64,000 bases of DNA from Isoptericola sp. AK164 (GTDB taxonomy: Bacteria > Actinomycetota > Actinomycetes > Actinomycetales > Cellulomonadaceae): positions 3,348,001-3,412,000 of the forward strand of contig NZ_CP119106.1 in assembly GCF_029643425.1 (NCBI RefSeq), written 5' to 3'. Positions within the stretch are counted from its first letter, which is position 1. Each line of letters starts with the position of its first letter. The position numbers and the translations under genes were made by a program. Of the stretch, positions 1 to 8,458 are shown piece by piece. The notes below the pieces were generated by a model. It was not told the DNA's origin. It ran no database searches and saw only the letters and a program-made list of their open reading frames with translations.

Positions 1-508
1 TGTTCCACGCCATGACCGAGATGTCGGTGACGAACGGCAGGGTGTGCTTGTTCCCGTCGACGTCGGTCCCGGCGTCCACGTGGCCGCGGGTGATGTCGTC
101 GACGTAGTCGAGCCCGTCGATCTGGGCGGTCAGGTCGGTGAAGAGACCGTTGGTGACCCAGTAGGGCAGACGGACGACGTCGCCGGCCAGGAGGTCCGGC
201 AGCTCGCCGTTGGTGGCGGCGGCGCCGACCTTGCCCTCCATGTCGTCGTTGGGGACGATCTCCAGGTCGACCTGGTTCTCGTGCGAGGCGTTGTAGGCGT
301 CGACCAGGGTGCGCGCCTGGCGCTCCAGCGGTGCCCGGGTCCACATCGTCAGCGTCGTGCCGTCGTCCGTGCCGGTGGCCGACATCTCCGCCGGCTCGCT
401 CCCGGCGCTGGTGCCGCCGTCGGAGCAGGCGGTCAGTCCGGCGAGCGCCAGACCGGCCACGGTGACCGCGGCAAGGCCCTTCGCGCCCCGGAAGGTGCGG
501 TACGTCAT
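1..508 (-). CDS. Sugar ABC transporter substrate-binding lipoprotein (C-terminus outside window)
   Basis: Translating leftward from an ATG at 508 gives about 169 codons with no stop, so the gene runs off the window edge. The N-terminus is a lipoprotein signal: MTYRTFRGAKG, a hydrophobic stretch, then the lipobox LTAC. The mature part carries LTMWTRAPLERQARTLVDAYN and DLLAGDVVRLPYW, typical of family 1 extracellular solute-binding proteins that capture sugars or oligosaccharides for an ABC importer. A GAGGAG ribosome binding site precedes the ATG. It is divergent from the LacI gene at 693, the usual arrangement of a sugar importer and its local repressor; permeases would be expected further left, outside the window. 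The substrate cannot be told from sequence; the adjacent glycosidases suggest an arabinose-containing oligosaccharide. Confidence 0.85.
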   Translation of the reverse strand, partial: MTYRTFRGAKGLAAVTVAGLALAGLTACSDGGTSAGSEPAEMSATGTDDGTTLTMWTRAPLERQARTLVDAYNASHENQVDLEIVPNDDMEGKVGAAATNGELPDLLAGDVVRLPYWVTNGLFTDLTAQIDGLDYVDDITRGHVDAGTDVDGNKHTLPFVTDISVMAWN

Positions 509-559
509 CGTGCTCTCCTCAGTTCGTCGTCGAACGTTCACGCCCGGTGCGGACGCGAG

Positions 560-577
560 GCCGAAAGCCTTTTCGGC
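560..577. promoter_or_regulatory. LacI-type operator palindrome
   Basis: GCCGAAA, four bases, then TTTCGGC forms an inverted repeat in the 184-nt region between the divergent binding-protein and LacI genes. Dyads of this size in such a position are typical LacI-family operators. Related CCGAAA/TTTCGG dyads occur near 8288-8328 and, more weakly, near 6187. Binding by the regulator at 693 is inferred. Confidence 0.55.
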
Positions 578-692
578 ACATTAGGTTCTCGCGCGGGCGG
601 TGTCAAGGACTGACGGCAACCTCGCTGCCCGATATAGTCGACGGTAGGTCGGACGACGAGTGTGCCGACGCCGAGCCGACGGAAGGGCCACG

Positions 693-1721
693 ATGCCGAC
701 GAAGCCTGAGAAGAAGCGCAGGCCCGCCACTCTCGCCGACGTCGCCCAGATGGCGGGGGTCTCGATCGCGACGGCCTCGAAAGCCTTGAACGGCCGGAGC
801 CAGGTGAAGGCCGAAACCCGTGCACGAGTTTTCGCCGCTGCCGAGCAGCTGAAGTTCTCCCCGAACGCGATGGCGCAGAACCTCATCAGCGGCCGGTCGG
901 GGACCATCGGGCTGGTGACGCACGACCTCGAGGGCCGCTTCTCGATCCCGACCCTCATGGGTGCCGAGGACGCCGCCGGCAACGGCCGCACCTCCGTGCT
1001 GCTCTGCGACGCGCGCGGCGACGCGCTCCGCGAGAAGTACCACGTGCAGACGCTGCTCGGCCGCCGCATCGACGGCCTCATCGTCGTCGGCGCCCGCCCG
1101 GACCCGCGCCCCTCCCTCGGACCGCTGCCGGTACCGGTCGTCTACGCCTACGCACCGTCCGAGAACCCGCACGACACCTCGATCGTCACCGACAACCGGC
1201 TCGGGGGACGGCAGGCGGCCGAGCACATGCTCGCCTGCGGCCGGCGGCGGATCGCGCTCATCACCGGCGACGCGGACTACGGCGCCGCCCACGACCGTGT
1301 CGACGGCGCGCGCGAGGTCCTCGACGCGGCCGGCGCCGAGATCGTGCAGGGCGACGCCCTCTACGGCGCGTGGAGCGAGGAGTGGGGACGCACGGCCGCC
1401 GGTCTGGTCGTCGCCCAGCACCCCGACGTCGACGGGATCATCTGCGGCAGCGACCAGATCGCCCGCGGCGTCCTCGACACGCTGCGCGAGACCGGGCGCA
1501 AGGTGCCCGACGACGTCGCCGTCACGGGCCACGACAACTGGGAGATCCTCGCGCTCAACGCGCGCCCCCAGCTGACCAGCATCGACATGCGCCTGGAGGA
1601 GCTGGGACGACAGGCGGCCGCGCTCCTGTTCGACGCGATCGGCGGACGGGCCGACGAAGGGGTGCACGTCGTGGCCCCGCGCCTCATCCCGCGCGCCTCG
1701 ACGGGGCCGCGCGTCGCCTGA
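693..1721 (+). CDS. LacI-family transcriptional regulator
   Basis: 342 aa when started at the ATG at 693, which follows GGAAGGG at 681-687; an earlier in-frame start would add 11 Arg-rich residues without a better ribosome site. The N-terminal helix-turn-helix reads TLADVAQMAGVSIATASKALNG, followed by the hinge helix and a periplasmic-binding-protein-like sensor domain (TIGLVTHDLEGRFS, GLIVVGARP, VAVTGHDNWEI). It is divergent from the sugar-binding lipoprotein and faces the large secreted glycosidase gene on the opposite strand. Most likely it represses the importer and perhaps the downstream glycosidase genes until a sugar ligand binds; the ligand is unknown. Confidence 0.93.
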   Translation: MPTKPEKKRRPATLADVAQMAGVSIATASKALNGRSQVKAETRARVFAAAEQLKFSPNAMAQNLISGRSGTIGLVTHDLEGRFSIPTLMGAEDAAGNGRTSVLLCDARGDALREKYHVQTLLGRRIDGLIVVGARPDPRPSLGPLPVPVVYAYAPSENPHDTSIVTDNRLGGRQAAEHMLACGRRRIALITGDADYGAAHDRVDGAREVLDAAGAEIVQGDALYGAWSEEWGRTAAGLVVAQHPDVDGIICGSDQIARGVLDTLRETGRKVPDDVAVTGHDNWEILALNARPQLTSIDMRLEELGRQAAALLFDAIGGRADEGVHVVAPRLIPRASTGPRVA

Positions 1722-1764
1722 CCGCGCGCACCGCGGACGCGTCCCCCGACACCGGGACGTCTCG

Positions 1765-1814
1765 ACGCGCGAGGGGTGGTGCCGGATCCTCGTCCGGCAC
1801 CACCCCTCGCGCGT
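1765..1814. terminator. Bidirectional hairpin terminator
   Basis: A perfect 22-bp stem (1765-1786 with 1793-1814) and a 6-nt loop lie between the convergent LacI and DUF5695-type genes. There is no U-tract, as is common for actinobacterial terminators. It can fold on either strand and probably ends both transcripts. Confidence 0.8.
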
Positions 1815-1842
1815 GCACCCACGATCCCGTGGTCGGGTGCCG

Positions 1843-4800
1843 TCAGCCCGTCGGCTCCCACGGACCCCACGGGGTGGTGCCGGGCTCGGCGTTCCGCGTC
1901 CACCACCGCGCGGCGTACCGCTCTCCGTCGTGGACGACGACGTCATCCGCGTGGAAGATCCGCGACGGCGTCCAGACGGCATCGCCGTCCGCGGTCTCGG
2001 CGATCTCCTGCCAGGACCCGTGGGCCGACGCGCCGGGTTCCTCGTCCTGCGTCCACCAGGTCGCCTCGAAGACCGCGCCGTCGAGGACCACCCGGTCGCC
2101 GGCCCGGTAGACGACCTCCGCGTCCCAGGCCGGGACGACGGGACCGCACGCGTCGATCTCGACGATCAGCTGAGTGCGGCCGCGGAAGATCGCCTCCCAG
2201 TCGCCATCGGCCTGCAGCTCGGTGCCATCGGCGGGCCAGGCGCGGACGACGTACGTCCCCGGACCGACCTCGCCGGCCGCGACGTGACCGCCGGCCTGGC
2301 CGTCGACCCACTCCTTGAGCACGTACCGTTCCACACCGTCGACCGGCACACCGGCGATCGACCCGGACGTCCCGGCCTCGCAGTCCGGCTGCGCCACCGA
2401 CACCTGCGGCGTCGCCGTCGCCGGCGCGGTCGCGTCGACCACCGTCACGACGCCCTCGCCGGACAGGCCGTCCAGGTCGACGACCGCCCGGTCGCCGTCG
2501 CTCACGACGGTCCGCGGGTCGCCGCCGTCCACGGTGACCCGGTAGTCCCCCGCCGGCAGGTTGCCGAGCGTCAGTCGCGCCGACGCACCGGGCGCGACGG
2601 CCTCGACCGCCAGCCGCAGGTCGGAGGCATCGTCGGCCACCTGTGCCTCGGAGTACGTGGCCCCCTCGAGCTCGAGGTGGAGCCTGTCGAGGTTGTACAT
2701 CGCCAGGCGCTGACGCACCCCGTCCCGCGGGACGATCGTGAAGGTCCCGCCGTCGTGGGTCATCTCGCCGCCGTAGGCGTACGGACCGACGACGGAGTCG
2801 TCGACGACGTTGACCGACGCGGTGCGCAGACCGCCCCAGAACCCGAGGTCGGCCTCGCCGGACCAGGCCCACCAGCCGTCCAGCATGGGCATGAACCCCC
2901 ACTGGCCCTCGCCGGCACCCTGCTGGCTCTGGAACTGCCAGGAGGCCGCCCCGTGGTTCACCGGCTGCTCGCTGATCTGGCCGGTGTTGATGTTGGACCA
3001 TCCGGCCAGGTACGCGCCGTAGGTGGACCGCATGACCTCGTCCGGATCGAGCCCGGCGTCGGCCGCGTCGTCGGTGAGCAGGAAGTCCTGCTGCTGCCAC
3101 GCGCCGAGCTGGGTCTCGTAGCCCAGGTTCCACCACGACTCCCCCATGTGGCGGTTGTCGGAGCCGTAGTAGTACCAGAGCGGCTGCAGGCCGCGCGACG
3201 CCATCGACGCCCGCGTCACCTTGTCGACCATCTCGTCGTCGCCGTAGCGCTTGGCGAGGGTGTAGGTCGCCTCGAAGGCCGTGGTGTCGATGCTCATCTC
3301 GGAGGCGAAGGGGTACTCGCGCTGCAGCATCTCGTCGGCCTTCGTGGCGATGTACCCCTCCAACTCCTCGGCCTCGGCGGTGTAGTCCTCCGCGCTCAGG
3401 GCGTCGACGATCTCGGGCATCGTCATCTCGCCCATCGATCCCATCTCCCGCGAGGCGTCGTCGAGGGTGCCGACGTTCGGGTGCGTGAAGTAGGCCCGCA
3501 TGGTGCGGAACGCCCGCAGGAGGTACTCGTCGGCGGAGAGAGCCGTCTCGACCCCGGGGTACGTCGATGCGATGCGGTACATGGCGTAGTACGTGTTCCA
3601 CACGTGCGGGTAGTTCATCACCCGCCAGGTCGCGAGGCCGTCGGCGGTCCCCGGCGACGAGCCGTCCGTGCCGTCGTACCAGTGGTAGATCCGGTAGGTC
3701 CGCTCACCGTCGGCGTCCGTCTGGGTCTGCATGTACCCCCAGATGAACTCCTCGAGGTAGTAGTCGAGGGCGCTGACCTGTTCCTGGTCGGGGTCCAGCA
3801 GGTTCTTCTCCGACAGGAACGCCGCCGGGGACAGGCCCAGGTCGTCCGACCCGCCGGCCATCCACTGCTTCCAGCCGCCGCCCGGGTAGTCGTGCCACGT
3901 GATCTGCCGCTCCCGGCTCATGTCCCACTGCAGGAAGGCGCCCTCGTAGCCGCGACCGGTGTCGCGGGCCTGCTGGTGGTCGACGAGGAAGCGTGCCCGG
4001 GCGTCGACGAGCTCCTCGACGGGCGCGACGGAGTTGTACTGCAGCACGGACTCCCGGCCGCCGGCGTACCGCACCGTGACCTGGTGCGGGCCCTGGTCGG
4101 CGAACTCGACGGCGTAGGTCTCGTAGCCGTTCCGCTCCCCGGTCGGGCTGATCGAGACGTCGCGGCCGTCCTCGCCGACGACCTCGTCGATCCCGTCCCG
4201 GGCCCGGACGGCGAGGGTCGCCGCCGTGTCCTGCGGGACGACCATCCCCGGCAGCGAGACGACGTCGACGACGCCCGCCTCGTACAGCACGTCACGCAGG
4301 TCGGCGTAGCCGTCGGCCCACCGGAAGGAGAAGCCGTAGGTCTGCGCCTCGCCCGCCGGCAGCGTGAGGGAGCTCGGGGGCAGGTAGCCCTCGATCTTGC
4401 CCTGGCGCGTCGGCTGCAGGGACTCCGAGTGGATCGCGAGCTCGACGAGCCCCTCCCACGCGGGGTCGTTCTCGCCGAACGGCCCCTCGCCGGTGCGGGC
4501 CTTGTCCCGGAACTCCAGGGAGGTACCGGGGTTCGGGGTCATCACCAGGAACGGCCCGACGCCGTTGGGCCGCTGCCAGTAGACGTAGGAACCGTCCTGG
4601 GCGACGAAGGAGTGCCGTCCCACGTTCTGCTCGTAGATGCCGGTCTGGTCGCCCCCGTTCCACCAGGAGTTCATGAGCATCGGCACCGCGAGGTCCTGCA
4701 CCTCGACCGACTCGCCGGAGGTGTTGTCCAGCGTGATGGACCAGTCGAGGGCGCTGCCCCCGTCGGTCAGGGTGTAGGTCTCGTCGAGGTCGAACCCGCG

Positions 4801-5748
4801 GATACCGTTCGGGTGCGCCGCGTCGCCGGTGTACGCCACGGTCACCGCGTCGCCCTCGCGCGAGACGGTCCGCACGTCGTCGGACAGCCCGGTCACCCGC
4901 GGCGTCCCGTCGACCTTCAGCGTCACGTCGCCGGTCCACCGGGAGTCGTCGATGTCGAACGCCGGGTGGATGTCCGGGTTCATCGTGTAGTTGGTGCAGG
5001 TCGGGGTGTCGGCGTTGTTCTGCAGCGTGTAGAGACCGCCGGTCGCGGTGCTGACACCGACGTGGAAGCTGTCCGAGACCAGCCGCTCCTGGTCGTCGTC
5101 CGCGACGAACGCGTCCTCGTCACCGACGTGGGCCTCGAGCTCGCTGACGGCCACGGCGGCGTAGGAGGTGCCGTCGCCGGTCGCGTCGAAGGTCGCGCGC
5201 AGCGACGTCGTCGACACGGGAGCGGCGAGCTCGACGGAGTTCATCGCGTCCGGGGCGACGCCGTACTCGCTGCCCGCGGCCGGCTCGACGGGTTGCCACG
5301 CGCCCGACGCCTCGTCCCACGCCTCCAGCGTCCAGGCCGCGGGCACCGCGACCCCGTCGCCGGCGGTCGCGGACGGGTTGTCGTGCCAGAACGCCACGCC
5401 GACGGACGTCAGCGTCCGCGGCGTCTCCCAGTCGAGCTCCAGCCACTGCTGGGCGGGCCGGTCGCCGGAGTAGGTGCCCCAGATCTGGTCCTGGGACCCG
5501 TCGGTGTGCAGCACGGTGCCGTCGTTCACGGCGCGGACGTCGTTCCACGCCGCGGTGTACGAGGCCGTCGGCGTCGCGAGCACGGCCGCGTTCGTCGTCG
5601 GAGCCGGCGCCTGGTAGCAGGACGTGGCGTCGGAGGTCGTGGCGTCGGTGGCGGCGGCCGTCGCCGTCACGCCGACCACGCCTGCCGCAGCGGCCAGTGC
5701 GGCCGCCAGCGAAGCGGAGAGCATCCTCGCTCCCACCTGGTGTCTCAT
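1843..5748 (-). CDS. Secreted DUF5695-type putative glycosidase with discoidin-like and tandem CBM5/12-like modules
   Basis: 1301 aa from the ATG at 5748 (MRHQVGARM). A Sec signal peptide ends near residue 33. Residues about 50-190 form a discoidin/CBM32-like module (TASYTAAWNDVRAVNDG, WGTYSGDRPAQQWLELDW) of the type repeated in the GH43 and Ig-module genes nearby. The central ~900 residues (NSWWNGGDQTGIYEQNVG, HVWNTYYAMYRIASTYPG, GESWWNLGYETQLGAWQQQ) look like an all-helical toroid glycosidase and resemble proteins labelled DUF5695; I cannot name the catalytic residues. Residues 1206-1301 hold two chitin-binding-type CBM5/12 repeats with conserved WWT...EPG...W. The protein is probably an extracellular polysaccharide hydrolase; its substrate is not established. 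The ATG at 5724 is an alternative start but would shorten the basic end of the signal peptide. Confidence 0.8.
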   Translation of the reverse strand: MRHQVGARMLSASLAAALAAAAGVVGVTATAAATDATTSDATSCYQAPAPTTNAAVLATPTASYTAAWNDVRAVNDGTVLHTDGSQDQIWGTYSGDRPAQQWLELDWETPRTLTSVGVAFWHDNPSATAGDGVAVPAAWTLEAWDEASGAWQPVEPAAGSEYGVAPDAMNSVELAAPVSTTSLRATFDATGDGTSYAAVAVSELEAHVGDEDAFVADDDQERLVSDSFHVGVSTATGGLYTLQNNADTPTCTNYTMNPDIHPAFDIDDSRWTGDVTLKVDGTPRVTGLSDDVRTVSREGDAVTVAYTGDAAHPNGIRGFDLDETYTLTDGGSALDWSITLDNTSGESVEVQDLAVPMLMNSWWNGGDQTGIYEQNVGRHSFVAQDGSYVYWQRPNGVGPFLVMTPNPGTSLEFRDKARTGEGPFGENDPAWEGLVELAIHSESLQPTRQGKIEGYLPPSSLTLPAGEAQTYGFSFRWADGYADLRDVLYEAGVVDVVSLPGMVVPQDTAATLAVRARDGIDEVVGEDGRDVSISPTGERNGYETYAVEFADQGPHQVTVRYAGGRESVLQYNSVAPVEELVDARARFLVDHQQARDTGRGYEGAFLQWDMSRERQITWHDYPGGGWKQWMAGGSDDLGLSPAAFLSEKNLLDPDQEQVSALDYYLEEFIWGYMQTQTDADGERTYRIYHWYDGTDGSSPGTADGLATWRVMNYPHVWNTYYAMYRIASTYPGVETALSADEYLLRAFRTMRAYFTHPNVGTLDDASREMGSMGEMTMPEIVDALSAEDYTAEAEELEGYIATKADEMLQREYPFASEMSIDTTAFEATYTLAKRYGDDEMVDKVTRASMASRGLQPLWYYYGSDNRHMGESWWNLGYETQLGAWQQQDFLLTDDAADAGLDPDEVMRSTYGAYLAGWSNINTGQISEQPVNHGAASWQFQSQQGAGEGQWGFMPMLDGWWAWSGEADLGFWGGLRTASVNVVDDSVVGPYAYGGEMTHDGGTFTIVPRDGVRQRLAMYNLDRLHLELEGATYSEAQVADDASDLRLAVEAVAPGASARLTLGNLPAGDYRVTVDGGDPRTVVSDGDRAVVDLDGLSGEGVVTVVDATAPATATPQVSVAQPDCEAGTSGSIAGVPVDGVERYVLKEWVDGQAGGHVAAGEVGPGTYVVRAWPADGTELQADGDWEAIFRGRTQLIVEIDACGPVVPAWDAEVVYRAGDRVVLDGAVFEATWWTQDEEPGASAHGSWQEIAETADGDAVWTPSRIFHADDVVVHDGERYAARWWTRNAEPGTTPWGPWEPTG

Positions 5749-6367
5749 CAGGTCTCTCGCCCTTCGTGTCGGGTGAGGCCGGCGGGGCGTCGCCCGGCGC
5801 CGTCCTCCTCGGTGACAGCGACCGAAAAGGGGTGCGAAGCGTGGTGGCAGGATCCCGTCCTCCAGCACTCCGCCCGCGATGCCCGACCGGACGGTCTGAC
5901 ACATCTCGGCGCTGAGATACTGCTGATTCCCGAGAACCTTCACATGCGGCCACGTCTGAGGCAAGCGGTTTCGTTCGTTTCGGCGCTTTTCGTGCCCTCG
6001 ACGCCGGGTCGCCCTGGCGACCGGGCGCGTCGACGCGTCGGCACGGCACCTGCCGGACGACGGCACGCACCTGTCCCGGACCCACCCCGGGCGCCCGGTG
6101 GCGCCTCGGGCGACCGACGCGCCGGCGGCCCGGCGGCGGTGACCGGGCGATTCGCCCGAAATCCTGGTGCACTGGGACCGTAACCCGCCGAAACCCCTTT
6201 CACTATTCCCGGATCTGTGTGAGCATGACGGCTGAGCCCGCACGGCTCTCCGGAGGGGAAGGACACCGCGGTCCTGCCACGACCGGCCGACGACGGCACC
6301 TGGTGCGATCCCTCCTCCGGGGCCGGGCTCGACGGACCGCACCGGACGAATCGATGGAGAGAAGTCA
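5749..6367. promoter_or_regulatory. Divergent promoter region of the DUF5695-type and WxL-like genes
   Basis: This 619-nt stretch has no convincing gene; open frames here are GC-skew artefacts. A 16-bp near-palindrome, ATCTCGGCGCTGAGAT, sits at 5903-5918. A half-palindrome, GCCGAAACCCCTTTCAC, sits at 6187-6203, and further CGAAA-type half sites lie around 5822 and 5970-5995. These resemble the dyads at 560 and 8288 and probably mark sugar-responsive control. I see no confident -10/-35 pair. Confidence 0.45.
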
Positions 6368-6988
6368 ATGAACGCACGTGCAACGACGCAATGGTTCGCA
6401 GGCGCCACGATGGGTGTGCTGCTGGTGGCGACCGTGGGCGCCGGGACCGCAGCCGCCGAGGACGTGGACGACCAGGGGATCGACGTCTCGGTCGACATCA
6501 CCGACCAGGGCGGCGGCGAGCTGTCCATGACCGTCGCCGCCAACGAGGGGGTCGACCTCGTCGAGGAGGGCTCGGACGAGTCCGCCCGGCAGTTCGTGGG
6601 GACGACGCCGACCGTCACCGTGACCGACACCCGCGACCCCGCCGACATCCCCGAGGGCCACTACTGGGCCGTGCTCGGCCAGGCCGGCGAGTTCGTCGAC
6701 GCCACCGACGGGACGAAGACGATCGGGGCGGAGTACCTGGGCTGGACCCCGACGCTGCTGTCGGAGAGCTCCACGGGACTCGTCTCCGAGGGCGAGCCGG
6801 TGGACAGCGCCGTGGACGCCGGCCCCGGTCTGGCGGGCCAGGAGCTGCTCGTCTCGACCTGGGAGTCGGGCGCGGAGAGCGGGACGTGGGACGTCGCCGC
6901 GGACCTCGCGCTGCGCACCCCGACGGACGTCGAGGCCGGGTCGTACTCGTCCACCATCACCCTGACCCTCATGGAGCAGTCCTTCTGA
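6368..6988 (+). CDS. Secreted WxL-like surface protein
   Basis: 206 aa. The Sec signal peptide runs to about residue 28 (VGAGTAAAEDV). The mature protein is acidic and beta-rich (VDVSVDITDQGG-like start; strands such as TPTVTVTDTR, and EYLGWTPTLLSES, GTWDVAADLALRTPT, SSTITLTLMEQ toward the end). The YLGWTP and final ITLTL pattern, together with the DUF916-like protein encoded next, fits a WxL-type cell-wall-associated protein. In Firmicutes, WxL proteins bind peptidoglycan and form complexes with DUF916 partners. GGAGAG precedes the ATG. No LPXTG motif or C-terminal membrane segment is seen. The assignment rests on pattern and neighbour, not a strict WxL motif pair. Confidence 0.6.
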   Translation: MNARATTQWFAGATMGVLLVATVGAGTAAAEDVDDQGIDVSVDITDQGGGELSMTVAANEGVDLVEEGSDESARQFVGTTPTVTVTDTRDPADIPEGHYWAVLGQAGEFVDATDGTKTIGAEYLGWTPTLLSESSTGLVSEGEPVDSAVDAGPGLAGQELLVSTWESGAESGTWDVAADLALRTPTDVEAGSYSSTITLTLMEQSF

Positions 6989-6999
6989 GAGCAGGCACC

Positions 7000-7054
7000 G
7001 GTGCCTCGACGGCGCGCGGCCCCGTGGTGCGGGAGCGCACGCCGTCGAGGCACC
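7000..7054 (+). terminator. Hairpin between the WxL-like and DUF916-like genes
   Basis: A perfect 15-bp stem (7000-7014 with 7040-7054) encloses a 25-nt loop directly after the WxL-like stop codon. It could be a partial terminator giving more WxL-like than DUF916-like transcript, or an RNA-stabilising hairpin. Confidence 0.6.
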
Positions 7055-7074
7055 CCGTCGCGAATGGAGGTCCC

Positions 7075-8151
7075 ATGCCCCGGAGCATCGCGCGTCTCGC
7101 GGCCGGCGCGGGCACGGCCGCCCTGCTGGTCGCCGGCGTCCCGGGAACGGCCGGTGCGGCCGCGCCCGGACCGGCCGTGACCACGGCCGACACCGACACC
7201 ATCACCTGGTCGCTGACCCCCGCGGACGCCGAGGGCGCCGACGACCGGCGCCGCATCGCCCTGGAGCTGGAGCCCGGCGGATCGACGACCGAGCACGTCG
7301 CGCTGACGAACAGCAGCGCCACGAGCGTCACCTTCGACCTCTCCGCGGCGGACGGCTACCTCACCGCGAACGGCAGCTTCGACCTCCGGGCGGCCGACGT
7401 CGAACCCACCGGGGGCGGCGCCTGGATCGGACTCGAGGACGAGATCACCGTCGCCGCCGGCGAGACCAGCGTGATCCCCCTGACCGTGGCCGTCCCCGAG
7501 GACGCGGTGCCCGGCGACCACCCGGCGGGCGTGGCCGCCGCCGTCTCGACGAGCGACGGGCCGGTCACGGTCAGCAACCGCGTCGGCGTCCGCGTCGACG
7601 TCCACGTGCCCGGCGAGGTCTCCGCGGCGGTCGCCGTGGCGGACGTGACGGCGGCGCACGCCTCCTCCTGGAACCCGTTCGAGCCCGGCACCGTGGACGT
7701 GGAGGCCACCCTGACGGCCACCGGCAACGTCGCGGTCGCCGTCGACCGGGCGGCCGCGGCGAGCGGAGCGGCCGGGCTGGTCCCGCAGGCCCGCAGCGCC
7801 CCGACGACGCCGGTCGACCTCATCCCGGGCTCGAGCGTGCGCACCTCCGTCCAGGTCCCCCGGGTGTGGCCCCTGGGCCCCGTGTCCGTCGACCTGACGG
7901 TCACCCCCACCCCCGCGGACGGCGTCGACGCCGCCACGTCGCCGCAGACCGTCACCGTCACCGCCTGGGCGATCCCCTGGCCCCAGCTCCTCCTGGTCCT
8001 CCTCGCCGCGGCGACGGTCCTGGGGCTCCGCGCGGTGCGCGCCGCGCGCCGCGAGCGCCTGGACGCCCTGCTCGCCGCCGCCCGCGCCGAGGGCGCGGCG
8101 TCGGCCGCCCGCGACCGCGCGGAGCGGAGCCCGGTCGGCCCGCCCGGCTGA
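7075..8151 (+). CDS. DUF916-like membrane-anchored surface protein (WxL partner)
   Basis: 358 aa from the ATG at 7075, five bases after GGAGG; upstream in-frame starts lie in the neighbouring gene and hairpin. A signal peptide (GVPGTAGAAAPG) precedes an N-terminal beta domain (ITWSLTPADAEG, RRRIALELEPGGSTTEHVALTNSS shortened in part, GAWIGLEDEITVAAGETSVIPL) typical of the DUF916/WxL peptidoglycan-binding class. A second beta domain follows (SSWNPFEPGTVDVEATLTA). The C-terminus has one membrane segment around WAIPWPQLLLVLLAAATVL and a cytoplasmic basic tail. It probably anchors the preceding WxL-like protein to the envelope, close to the glycosidases encoded on either side. Confidence 0.7.
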   Translation: MPRSIARLAAGAGTAALLVAGVPGTAGAAAPGPAVTTADTDTITWSLTPADAEGADDRRRIALELEPGGSTTEHVALTNSSATSVTFDLSAADGYLTANGSFDLRAADVEPTGGGAWIGLEDEITVAAGETSVIPLTVAVPEDAVPGDHPAGVAAAVSTSDGPVTVSNRVGVRVDVHVPGEVSAAVAVADVTAAHASSWNPFEPGTVDVEATLTATGNVAVAVDRAAAASGAAGLVPQARSAPTTPVDLIPGSSVRTSVQVPRVWPLGPVSVDLTVTPTPADGVDAATSPQTVTVTAWAIPWPQLLLVLLAAATVLGLRAVRAARRERLDALLAAARAEGAASAARDRAERSPVGPPG

Positions 8152-8173
8152 CCCGCACGCGCGCCACCGCCCC

Positions 8174-8219
8174 ACGGCCCCGTCGCGTCGCCTCCCCGGA
8201 GACGGCGCGACGGGGCCGT
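8174..8219 (+). terminator. Hairpin terminator after the DUF916-like gene
   Basis: A perfect 14-bp stem (8174-8187 with 8206-8219) and an 18-nt loop follow the stop codon at 8151. It closes the WxL/DUF916 unit. Confidence 0.75.
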
Positions 8220-8287
8220 CCTGCGTCCCGGCGGGCCGGCAGCGCCCGCCCGCGCCACCGCTCCCCCGACCACCCCGGCAGAAAACA

Positions 8288-8339
8288 GGTGCCGAAAACA
8301 CCGAAAGCCATTGCAGGCTTTCGGCACCGGTGCTTGACT
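8288..8339 (+). promoter_or_regulatory. Nested operator palindromes and -35 box before the MGH1-like gene
   Basis: CCGAAAGCC (8301-8309), six bases, then GGCTTTCGG (8316-8324) is a perfect inverted repeat. An outer pair, GGTGCCGAAA (8288-8297) and TTTCGGCACC (8319-8328), nests around it. TTGACT at 8334-8339 is a good -35 box immediately downstream; the -10 is unclear. The half-site matches the dyad at 560-577, so the same LacI regulator may act here. Confidence 0.6.
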
Positions 8340-8458
8340 GTCGCCCAACCGGCGATCGAGGACGATCCGCCCTCGGTGCACGACGCCTGCCCTGGACGGA
8401 CAGGCCCGGCAGATCCGTCCGATCGCACCTGCAGGTTCCCGACGGAGAGGACTTGGTG

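Noticed and set aside
1813-6183. 1456-codon plus-strand open frame opposite the DUF5695-type gene
   Set aside because: It mirrors a real secreted protein on the other strand; composition is Arg/Val/Gly-rich with no domain, a GC-bias artefact. The same holds for long frames opposite 8459-13159, 13267-16413 and 25244-28030.
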